Source of the DNA: Rapana venosa
Lineage: Eukaryota > Mollusca > Gastropoda > Neogastropoda > Muricidae
DNA length: 64,000 bases
Direction of reading: 5' to 3'
Assembly (NCBI GenBank): GCA_028751875.1
Contig: CM054158.1
Location: 9,320,302-9,384,301 of the forward strand
Part shown: piece after piece, positions 1 through 11,693 of the stretch
How positions within the stretch are numbered: position 1 is the first letter of the stretch
Layout of the letters: each line of letters begins with the position of its first letter
Notes under the pieces: generated by a model
What the model was told of the DNA's origin: nothing
Databases searched by the model: none
The model's input: the letters and a program-made list of their open reading frames with translations, nothing else
Position numbers and translations under genes: made by a program

Positions 1-171
1 AGCAGATAGATCTGGCAAGACAAGTAGCCCTGGCTTGAGAACAGTGACCATGGCATGCAGTAAGATAGACCCCCTGTGTATCAAACATGGAAAGAGCAAT
101 GCCTTCACTAAAGGAGGATGCCCTGATTACAGAACAGTGCTTTGAGCATCACAAAAGACTTTGACATTGAC

Positions 172-472
172 TTTAACTGATTGTCTAAATCTAGATCTAT
201 GATTGTCTAAATCTAGACCTATCTCTCTGAATGTGGAAATAAAACTTTGACCCCCCCTCTCTCAATGTACCATCGTGGAGCTGGGGTGGAAACAAGACTT
301 CAGATATTGACTTTAGTTTAACTTTCATGTAGATCTGAATCTAGATCTATCTCTCTGCATGTGGAAATACAATTTGATCTCTCTCTCTGTCTGTCTGTCT
401 CTCTCTCAAAAAACAGGACTTTGACACTGGCTTTAACTTATCATGTAGATCTAGACCTAGATCACACATAAA
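172..472. repeat. Diverged tandem repeat with tctagatcta blocks
   Basis: Two to three imperfect copies of a block running from 'gactttaact' through 'tctagatctatctctctg' to 'atgtggaaata', joined by CT-rich spacers. No coding signal is visible. The first 170 bases of the window show nothing I can identify. Confidence 0.5.
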
Positions 473-474
473 GG

Positions 475-900
475 TTGTACACTCCAGCAGGGTGATGGGG
501 TTTTGGCTGTTAAGGGCAGCATGGCTTCGGTTTTATCTGCATTTAGCTGTAACTTGTTCTATATCATCCAATTTTGGATATCTTGAAGGCAATAGGATAT
601 ATTTATCAAAAGGGAAGGCAGATTTTCAGGAATATCACTGCTAAGAATCTGAGAGTCGTCTGCATAAAAATGATGCTGATCTAATGACGAGTTATGTGTG
701 AAAGAGGAGCAGTGTAGAGAGTGAAAAGAACAGGGGCCGAGAACTGATCCCTGTGGGACTCCGCATTCCAGTTTGGCAGGCGTTGATTGAATCTCGCTTA
801 CTGCAACTGTGTGGAATTGGTCTGCAAGGTATGAACTGAATCAGGTGAGGGCTGTGCCTTTAATACCAAACGTTTTTTGGAGACGGGAGAGGAGTAACAG
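475..900 (-). mobile_element. CR1-like LINE fragment, copy 1 (RT core)
   Basis: On the minus strand this encodes reverse transcriptase palm motifs. GVPQGSVLGP lies at about 733-764, and FYADDSQIL at about 645-669 contains the catalytic YADD. The 3' part (475-525) matches the tail of the copy at 51.3-52.1 kb, then jumps directly to the RT core, so there is an internal deletion. No long frame is left and this is a dead fragment of the family also seen at 11.8, 27.1 and 51.3 kb. It lies beyond the 3' end of the CIMAP3-like gene. Confidence 0.75.
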
Positions 901-1210
901 TAACTTTCTCATGATGCAGACTGTGAAATATTGAATAAAGAAGAAGAAAAAAAAAGAAATATTGTTTACTACTGAAAGTAGCTCAAGAAATATTTATGAC
1001 TTATTTACCTGAAATGTGCAGATGCCTAAATGTGTACACATCTCCAATTTCCCCGCTCATTTCAGCGACATGTTCCAACTTCTTTAAAAAATGTGTTAAA
1101 ATATCTTATAAAAATGGCTACAAACATGGAACCTGTCCAGTGCTGATTTATTCTGCACAGCATGATAGTTTTGCACCCACCTCACCTCTGAAAATCACTT
1201 TGCATTGAAG

Positions 1211-1470
1211 ATGTGTGAATCATTTGTACAGTCTCTCATTTGGAAAACAATGCATTTTGGAAAAATACTTTATTTACCATTCATTGAAATACCATGGTGA
1301 TTAAGAAAACCCAGAACAGTTCATGAACACATGAATCATTTTCACAGTCTCATTTTGAAAACAATTTATTCTGGAAAAAACAGCCTTTTATTTACTGTTC
1401 ACTTAAATAAATACCATGGTGAGGAAGATGAGTTTTAAGAAAAACCAGAACGATTCATGAACACAGGAAG
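1211..1470. repeat. Diverged ~125-bp tandem duplication with polyA signals
   Basis: Two diverged copies share 'gtgaatcatt', 'cagtctc', 'ataccatggtga' and 'ttcatgaacaca'. Each carries TTTATT (about 1269 and 1387), which is AATAAA on the minus strand. These could be poly(A) signals of the minus-strand CIMAP3-like gene whose stop codon is at 2497. The rest of 900-2496 shows no other recognisable feature and is probably its 3' UTR and flank. Confidence 0.4.
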
Positions 1471-2496
1471 GTAATAGTGAAACATGAAATAAACATACAC
1501 ACAACATTGTAAAGTGTAAATTCTATATGCTTGGTATATAAAACATTTTGCTGTAAAATCTTGATTACACATCATTATGTACAACATGCATACACATATA
1601 TTTAAATGTTAGCATTACATGCAACAAGACATTAACATTTTTTTTAAAAGTAATTGGGGAGAAGTATGAAAATACCAGAATTTATCCTTGTTGAAGCAAC
1701 CTGAATGTTTCTTCAAACTATTCATCACATAGGGCACTTTGGCTTTTCACTCTGTTAGTCTGCAGTATCAAAGTGTGCACCAGTTGCACTGAGTTTTGTT
1801 TGCCTGTGATTTGCCTTACAGCAACTTAAGTCCACAGAAAAAGTCAAGTCTGGGCCTGACTACGTCAGCTCTCTGTAGCTGGCTACAGCTTGACATCTGT
1901 CCACTACTGCCTGCCAGTAATGATGCTATTTATCACATACTCCTGGTTTTGTTTGTTGCCCCTTGAGTAACCCAGTCTCTGACCTCTGCTTTCATCAGTA
2001 ACACAGCAGCGTTTAATGCAGCTTCAGTCCTGCTTCATTGTCCTGAATGCTGATGGACACAAATCCATCCAACTGAGGTGACCAATACACGACTTCTGGT
2101 GACTTACTGCACATGCCCAATATGAGTAAGTGCCTCCCTTGGATGTTTTGTGGTCTGCTACTCCTGGTCTGTCTTGCTCATGCATACATTCAAACCATTA
2201 TTTATTTCCATTTCTTTTTTAACAGAAAAATGCATTTTAAACCCATCATCATCCTTGGGGGGAATACTTTTGACAGGCATGCTTTGATTTTCAAGATTTT
2301 TGTCACAGGTTGACATTTTGGTCCTTGAAAAGGTATTTCAAAATTCAAGGAACTTAAAGTCAAATCTCTCTGACAGCTGACTTTCCACTAATATCAAACA
2401 ATGATTTATAATGTTACGTAGTAATCTAATCCCATATCACTATTTCACATTTCAGGATTTCTACTCCTTAGAGAATCTGCACGTCCACTCTAACAC

Positions 2497-2565
2497 TCAG
2501 TCAAAGTACAGCTTGAAGTAGGCCAGTTTTCTGAAGAACCTCAGCTCCTTGTTCGTTGTACTCAA
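2497..2565 (-). CDS. CIMAP3: CIMAP3-like exon 5 (last exon)
   Basis: 69 nt with acceptor ttttgcag, starting in phase 0. It encodes LSTTNKELRFFRKLAYFKLY plus FD and stop TGA (2499-2497). The pattern of a LST, a basic stretch, then AY-LY at the extreme C-terminus matches the end of human pitchfork. Confidence 0.8.
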   Translation of the reverse strand: MSTTNKELRFFRKLAYFKLYFD

Positions 2566-5500
2566 CTGCAAAACAATGGAAAATGTCCGTAGTGACATAC
2601 TGGAGTAAAATGTGCTATACAACAATAAAGGGGGGCAGGACAATCCAGTGGTTAGGGTGTTGTTCTAGTGACCTGATCGCCCAGGATCAAGCCACCATAG
2701 AGGTACCTGTTTAGGGAATTCTACCCTGAAGTTAACATCAGTACTGACTTCACTCCAAGTCCTTTGAATGAAACTATAAACCAAGGCCCCATGGGTTAAT
2801 GCATGCAGAACATCTAGTGCACATGTTAAAAACTCACTCTGCCTTTCGAAACAGGAGGCCATTGGAATAAATGACAAAACTGAAACAAAATGCATGTGCA
2901 CAGGTGTTATGTGTAGAAGTACAAATATGGCTACCTTCATGGTGGGAAAAACAAGTCGCACACCCCAAATCTCACCATTAGTAAACCTCAGAGCTCTAGC
3001 CCAGGAAGAAGAATTGCAAAAACAAAAGTAAATAAAGAGAGCACAAGCAAAGGAATGAAAAAAAAGAATAAAGAGGTTCCCCCCCCCCCACCCCCTTTAT
3101 CTCGAAGCTGGCATTAAAGAGAGCAGCTAGTATTTCTGAACATCTGTAAACAGTGTATGCTCTGCCCGAATGTTTGTGTTCTAGTGTTCTGCTGCTAACA
3201 TCCATCTTTGTGCACCGCTGCTAACATCCATCTTTGTGCACCGCTGCTAACATCCATATTTGTGTACTGATACTAACATCCATCTTTGTGTACTGCTGTC
3301 AACACCCATCTTTGTGTACTGCTGCTAACACCCATCTTTGTGTACTGCTGCTAACACCCATCTTTGTGTACTGCTGCTAACACCCATCTTTGTGTACTGC
3401 TGCTAACACCCATCTCTGTGCACCGCCGCTAGCATCCATCTTTGTGCACCGCCGCTAGCATCCATCTTTGTGTACCAGTACTGACATCCATCTTTGTGCA
3501 CTGGTACAAACACTCATCTTTGTGCACTGATGCCAACACTCATCTTTGTGCACTGATGCCAACGTCCATCTTTGTGCACTGATACTAACATCCAGCTTTG
3601 TGTACTGCTACCAACACCCATCTTTGTGTACTGCTGCCAACATCCATCTTTGTGCACCGCCGCTAGCATCCATCTTTGTGCACAGCTGCTAACATCCATC
3701 TTTGTGTACCAATACTAACATCCATCTGTATGTTTTGCTGCTAACATCCAGCTTTGTGTACTGATACTAACATTCATCTGTGTGTTTTGCTGCTAACATC
3801 CATCTTTGTGTCACACTGCTAACACCAATCTTTGTGCCACGCCACTAACACCAATCTTTGTGTTCCGCCGCTAACGCCAATCTTTGTGTTCCGGCGATGC
3901 CAATCTTTGTGTTCCGCCGCTAACACCAATCTTTGTGTTTTGCTGTTAACACCAATCTTTACGTTTTGCTGCTAGCAGCAATCTTTATTTTTTGCTGCTA
4001 GCATCAATATTTGTGTTCTTTGTGAGATGCTGCTTACATCTTTGTGTGCTGCTGCTAACATCAATATTTGTGTTCTGCTGCTAATGTCCATCTTTATATT
4101 CTGCTGCTAACATCAATCTTTGTGTTTTTTGTGTGCTGCTGCTAGCTTCAATCCACTGTTGCATTGCACGTGGCAGGGAGGGGAGGGGGTGGGGGCAGTT
4201 TTTGGCGCAAAAGAAAAAACGAAATGTAGCCCATGACTCCTGTGCAAGGTTATTTATAGCCAGGCTCCAGAGAAAAAAAAAGATAAAACAAAAAACCCCA
4301 TTGTACCCAAACAAAAAGTGTGTCTCGTCTTTGTGTTTTGGTGGAAGGAACATACCTTCTCAGTATTTAAGGGGATGGTGCTCTTTCTGGTGGCTGAAGG
4401 CAGGTCCACAGGCAGGCCACCAAACGACTGAGGAAATCGCACCCTGCAACTCCTGGCAATGTTATGATTGTACGTGCCTGGCCTGCAAAACACACGACGA
4501 AAAAAAAGAAGACACAATGACAAACCACTTTTATTTATTCTTTTTTATTCTTTGATTTCGAGGATAATGGAATAAGCATTCATGTGTTATTTTTACATCC
4601 AGTCCCCATGGTTTTGTACATTTTGTCATCCATTTCCACCAGCACACGATGGCCTACTCTTCGGAAAAGCGGAACGTGTTTTAATGTGCGTGCAAGATGT
4701 TCTGCATGCGTTTGCACATGGGACCTCAGTTTATAGTCTCATCTGAAGGACTTTTGGGGCAGTGGAGTCTGCACTGAAGTTAACTCCAGAGGAAAAACCC
4801 TCTTGAACGAGAATCAAACCTGGGTCAGCAGATCACGAGCGCATCTCTCTAACCACCATGCTATCCCGTCCCCCTGCCCCACTGACGATGAAGGAAGGGA
4901 AGACCAAGAAGGAGGGTGGCAGGATGGTTAAGGCATTTGCCTGCCCAAGTAAGCCGTGAGTTCGATTCCCAGCTAAGCCCTTTCTTCCCAGTTTGACCCA
5001 AAAAATCAAACGGAATGTTAAAGTCCTTAGGATGACACAATAAACCGAGGCCCCGAGTGCAAATGCACGCATAACATCTTGCACACATATAAAAACCTGT
5101 TTCACCTTTTGATAGAGTAGGCCATTGGTGCAAGTTAGAACAGATAACAGCAAAAAATAAACAGCATGCACACAGGTGTCGTGTTTAGACACCATCCCCG
5201 AAGTAGGAATGCGGATACCTAAAAGGCCGGGAAATAGAACGGTCGTGCATGCATAAACCTTACCCCTGGTCAACCTCGGAGCTCTAGCCAAGGAGCAACA
5301 ATCACCAAAACAAGAAGGAAGATGGAGAAGAGCCAGTAAGTCTAACCATCCCTGTGAAATGAACAGGTAATGTCAGTCAGTATTTATCACACAACTTTTG
5401 GTCAGTCTGAGCACAACAAACGCCATTTCAACTTTCTGTCCTCCATTTTCTCCCTGCGAGTTGTCCCCCCTGTGTCGCCATCCAGTGGTCAAAAGCCACA

Positions 5501-8500
5501 TCACAGTCTGCAGTGAGCAAGCACACAGGTCATGTGGCACTGGAGCAGGGGCACAGTGAGCAAACACACAGGTCATGTGGCACTGGAGCAGGGGCACAGT
5601 GAGCAAACACACAGGTCCTGTGGCACTGGAGCAGGGGCACAGTGAGCAAACACACAGGTCATGTGGCACTGGAGCAGGGGCACAGTGAGCAAACACACAG
5701 GTCATGTGGCACTGAAGCAGGGGCACGGTGAGCAAACACACAGGTCCTGTGGCACTGGAGCAAGCACACAGGTCATGTGGCACTGAAGCAAACACACAGG
5801 TCATGTGGCACTGGAGCAAGCACACAGGTCATGTGGCACTGAAGCAGGGGCACAGTGAGCAAACACACAGGTCCTGTGGCACTGGAGCAAACACACAGGT
5901 CATGTGGCACTGGAGCAAACACACAGGTCATGTGGCACTGGAGCAAGCACACAGGTCATGTGGCACTGGAGCAAGCACACAGGTCATGTGGCACTGGAGC
6001 AGGGGCACAGTGAGCAAACACACAGGTCATGTGGCACTGAAGCAAACACACAGGTCATGTGGCACTGGAGCAAGCACACAGGTCATGTGGCACTGGAGCA
6101 GGGGCACAGTGAGCAAACACACAGGTCATGTGGCACTGGAGCAAACACACAGGTCATGTGGCACTGGAGCAAGCACACAGGTCATGTGGCACTGAAGCAA
6201 GCACACAGGTCATGTGGCACTGGAGCAAGCACACAGGTCATGTGGCACTGGAGCAGGGGCACAGTGAGCAAACACACAGGTCATGTGGCACTGAAGCAAA
6301 CACACAGGTCATGTGGCACTGGAGCAAGCACACAGGTCATGTGGCACTGGAGCAGGGGCACAGTGAGCAAACACACAGGTCATGTGGCACTGGAGCAAAC
6401 ACACAGGTCATGTGGCACTGGAGCAGGGGCACAGTGAGCAAACACACAGGTCATGTGGCACTGGAGCAAACACACAGGTCATGTGGCACTGGAGCAAACA
6501 CACAGGTCATGTGGCACTGAAGCAAGCACACAGGTCATGTGGCACTGGAGCAAGCACACAGGTCATGTGGCACTGGAGCAGGGGCACAGGCCAGAAAGAT
6601 TTCTTTCCACTCATGTCCACTTGCTCTCCACCTCCTTCTGTATCTGGTCAATTTGGAGCCAACCTCAGAACTATCTGACCAGTCTCAGTCTCTCTCTCCT
6701 TCCACTGTTTCATCATCACTGCTTACTTCTCCAGCTGTCTCATCCTTCCTGGACTGTGCAAAACTGAACTGGTGATGGATGTGTGAGTGCGGACAGCACA
6801 AAGCAGGAGTGTGGGATGCCAGTTTTTCATGAGTGATAGGTAATTAAGTCTTTCGTTTATAGTTGAATGAATGTCAAATGATGGAGTTTCAAGACAATGA
6901 ATGTAATATACATATACATGGTAGTTTTTATCATTATAATAATAATGTATGGAATTTATATAGCGCTGAATCTTGTAAAGCACCAAATCAAAGCGCTCAG
7001 ATGATTTTTTTAAAATTTATGCGTGTGTATGTGGTTTTGTAAATTTTGTCATCTATTCCCACCGGCACACAATGAAGAAGCATGCTATTTGGTTTAAACT
7101 GTCATCATCTCTTTGAGGTCGGCCTGGGATATTCACCTTCAAAACAGGCACATGGGCGTACTCCAGTTCTGCCAGGTCTTCTTCTTCGACTATGAGCCAC
7201 ATTTTCATTTTCTCTCCCTGTTCAGAGGTAGCTTTGCGTTGACACATACCCAAAGTCATCTTGACGACTGATTTCTAATGAGAGTCTGTCTAAAAGCTCA
7301 CCGTCTAGTCTAAAAATCTGGTAGCTAGAATCTAATATTCAATGGCACTATAGCTGTAAAGAGAAGCCTTTCAAGGTCTTCGACTAGCGTTGAAGCAGTT
7401 TTCTTTCTATGTAGGTACTTTCAGAAGAAATGAACATCCAACAACGATCACAAAGATTAGCAGCGTTTTCAGCGTAACAGAGATTTTGTTTCAACTAAGA
7501 CATACTTTGGCAAAAGCAGAGCTCTGCGTCTTTCGTTTATGGTTGAATGAATGTCAAACGATGGAGTTTCAAGACAATGAATGTAATATACATATACATG
7601 GTAGTTTTTATCATTATACTTATGTGATAGGGACGGGATAGCTCAATGGTCAGAGCACTCGCTTCCCCCAGTCAAGTTAAGCAGCGTCGAGTGTGGTTAC
7701 CACTTGGATGGGAGACCGTTTGCACGCCTTGGCTTCAATACAGTCCCCCAGTTCACCCAGCTGTAAATGGGTACCTGCCTCTTTAGGATCAGGGAAGGTA
7801 AAGCAGCACGGGAGAGGAGATGGGTGCCACCCTAAATATGCTGGCCCCTAGAAAAGTGAGGTCTCTGATGCCTCGCTCCCTTACAACCTTATAGGTTATA
7901 GGACATCTTTACTTGTACCTATGTGACACGCATCGAGTGTGTGTGGGTTTAAACAAAATATAAAGTGCTATACAAATAAGGTGTTATTATTATTACTATT
8001 ATGATGATGATGATAGTAGGGATTCTTCAGTCTTGGAAGACTATGGAGTTGTGCTCTAGGCATGCTGCTGATGAAAATGTGATAACCCCTGAACACTGCT
8101 GAATGAAATGCTTATTCTGCAAATGTGCAGACTTTTTTTTAAAGGAGGACTTGTGTACTTTTTCACATACACATAATGACATTCATGATTACAAAAAAAT
8201 GTTTCAGCATTGGGGAGGGGGGGAGGGATGATTCCATTTAAAACAGATGGCCAATTATGTCACAGAGGCAGCCATCTGTTGGAAGGTCGACTGGCTGGCT
8301 GGCTGACTGAATGCACTGACAGAGAAAGTGAGGGGTGCTACAGCTTGTCTGACAGGCACTGAGGCTTCTTACACTAACTGTACATTGTTCTAAACCCCCC
8401 TAACAGCTGTACTGATAAGTGTTGTTATTGAATCAGCCTGCAGCTTCTGTGTGATTCTTTTTCTCTCACAGACTTCAGACTCACATTCTTACGTGGTGTC

Positions 8501-11187
8501 ACTATGGTGACTGACTTGAAGCAAAGGCCATTTCAGATTGGCTGGATGACTGATTGATGACTGATACAGCAGCATGTACGTCTGCCTAACATGTTCTCTC
8601 TGCTGTTCCAAAGCTGAGCTCATGTTCTTTGAGTTACCCTTCTGTCTCCCCCTCCACTAAGGCTACTAGATCCTTTAATGAAGCCAAACCAACACAGCTT
8701 TTGTTGTTTTTTTCCCCAAAGAGATATTAATTAAAGCTGCCTCAAATGGATCAACAGAATTAGTAATAAAAAGTGAACATACAGATTCTGTATCAGATTA
8801 AATCAGCATTTAAATGTATGAGCAAAAATCAGCCACCTGTTCTGTCTTTTCCCCCCAATTAAGTTGAACTAATGTAAAAACCATATATACAATAAACATG
8901 AAGTGGGCATAAATGATGAACTGTTCAATAAAACATGAATTGATAATACTTGTGTGTAATGTCAACACAACACATTCATCACAATCTGACGATGCAGACC
9001 TTGAATGCAAAAGAGTCAACTTGAAACAAGTATGAAGATAAACAAAACAAAATGGGGAAAAAATTCAAATGAAAAACCCACTTCAACACATGTGCGTGCA
9101 CACACACATACACACATCTTTCTTGATTTATCAATCAAATACTGTCAATGTGTATTTCAAATCTCAACGCAAAAGGCAGCCATGTTTTTGCCATTCAGCA
9201 TTCCTGTCCAACAACAAACACTTCAGACCAGAACATGAAGCAGGATGGGTACAAAGGTCCAGTCCACAAGACTTCTTAAGACAACAACAACAGTGGTCAT
9301 ACATCAGAGGTTGATACAACAACAACAGTGGTCATACATCAGAGGTTGATACAACAAACAGTGGTCATACATCAGAGGTTGATACAACAGCAACAGTGGT
9401 CATACATCAGAGGTTGATACAACAACAACAGTGGTCATACATCAGAGGTTGATACAACAGCAACAGTGGTCATACATCAGAGGTTGATACAACAACAACA
9501 GTGGTCATACATCAGAGGTTGATACAACAACAACAGTGGTCATACATCAGAGGTTGATACAACAGCAACAGTGGTCATACATCAGAGGTTGATACAACAA
9601 CAACAGTGGTCATACATCAGAGGTTGATACAACAACAACAGTGGTCATACATCAGAGGTTGATACAACAACAACAGTGGTCATACATCAGAGGTTGATAC
9701 AACAACAACAGTGGTCATACATCAGAGGTTGATACAACAACAACAGTGGTCATACATCAGAGGTTGATACAACAACAACAGTGGTCATACATCAGAGGTT
9801 GATACAACAACAACAGTGGTCATACATCAGAGGTTGATACAACAACAACAGTGGTCATACATCAGAGGTTGATACAACAACAACAGTGGTCATACATCAG
9901 AAGTTGATACAACAACAACAGTGGTCATACATCAGAGGTTGATACAACAACAACAGTGGTCATACATCAGAGGTTGATACAACAACAACAGTGGTCATAC
10001 ATCAGAGGTTGATACAACAACAACAGTGGTCATACATCAGAGGTTGATACAACAACAACAGTGGTCATACATCAGAGGTTGATACAACAACAACAGTGGT
10101 CATACATCAGAGGTTGATACAACAACAACAGTGGTCATACATCAGAGGTTAATACAACAACAAGTGGTCATACATCAGAGGTTGATACAACAACAACAGT
10201 GGTCATACATCAGAGGTTGATACAACAACAACAGTGGTCATACAACAACAGTCGTCACACATCAGAGGTTGATACAACAACAACAGTCGTCACATATCAG
10301 AGGTTGATACAACAACAACAGTGGTCATACATCAGAGGTTGATACAACAACAACAGTCGTCACACATCAGAGGTTGATACAACAACAACAGTGGTCACAT
10401 ATCAGAGGTTGATACAACAACAACAGTGGTCATACATCAGAGGTTGATACAACAACAACAGTGGTCATACATCAGAGGTTGATACAACAACAACAGTGGT
10501 CACATATCAGAGGTTGATACAACAACAACAGTGGTCATACATCAGAGGTTGATACAACAACAACAGTGGTCATACATCAGAGGTTGATACAACAACAACA
10601 GTGGTCAGACATCAGAGGTTGATACAACAACAACAGTCGTCACATATCAGAGGTTGATACAACAACAACAATCGTCACATATCAGAGGTTGATACAACAA
10701 CAACAGTCGTCACATATCGGAGGTTGATACAACAACAACAGTGGTCATACATCAGAGGTTGATACAACAGCAACAGTCGTCACATATCAGAGGTTGATAC
10801 AACAGCAAGACTGACACTGACCACACAGACACTGCTTCACAAACTGTCCTATAGCTGTCTGCAATCCTTCACTGTAACCCATCCTCCTTCATCTGTCAAC
10901 CATTTTCTCAAAGCCTTTTTTTTTATGGGCAGGGAAAGTGAGGGGCTTTGGTTTGTTTTGGCACTTTCTACTGTTTTCAAACCCATTTTCATGCATGCCA
11001 TTGTGGCAATGGCAAGCACTTACCCTGGATTTAAATCAGGCATGACTCGACCTTTGGAAGTGAAACGCTCTTCTGTGTGACAGAATGGTTTCTTGGCGGG
11101 TGCCACCACTTCAGGGTCGCAATGTGCTCGATAAACATTAGGTGCTGGCGTCTGAAACTGTAGTTAAGTGGGACTTCTGAATGTGTG

Positions 11188-11254
<67 letters not shown>

Positions 11255-11615
11255 GTGTGTGTTGTGTGTTGTGTGTGTGTGTGTGTGTGGTGTTGTTGTG
11301 GTGTTGTGTGGTATTGTGTTTGTGTTTCTTCTTTCATTTTGAGGATGACAGAATAAGCACTCATGTGCTCTTTTGCATCCAGTCCCCATGTGCATGCATT
11401 TTTGTGAATTTTGTCCATCCATTCCAACTGGCACACAATGACCTACTCTTCCAAAAAGCGGAACAGGTTTTAACATGTGCACAAGATGTTCTGCGTGCAT
11501 TCGCACATGGGACCTCAGTTTATTGTCTCCTCCGAAGGACATTTTGGGGCAGTAGAGTCGACACTGATGTTAATTCCAGAGGAGACAAATCCCCTTGAAC
11601 GAGATTTGAACATGG

Positions 11616-11693
<78 letters not shown>

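Noticed and set aside
4133..4555. Plus-strand 140-codon frame
   Set aside because: It is the antisense of CIMAP3-like exon 4 and a minisatellite edge.
4911..4980. tRNA gene
   Set aside because: Box A and B are present but there is no complete cloverleaf, and the sequence continues into a dispersed SINE body found many times.
5373..6775. Overlapping His/Cys/Gly-rich frames
   Set aside because: They are translations of the 28/43-bp minisatellite in several frames.
7665..7730. 5S rRNA gene
   Set aside because: Only the 3' part resembles 5S and it is embedded in a dispersed SINE; the 5' half is absent.
9286..10810. CRISPR-like regular repeats
   Set aside because: Units follow each other with no unique spacers and the window is eukaryotic; this is a minisatellite. 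The same applies to the 47-bp and 53-bp arrays.
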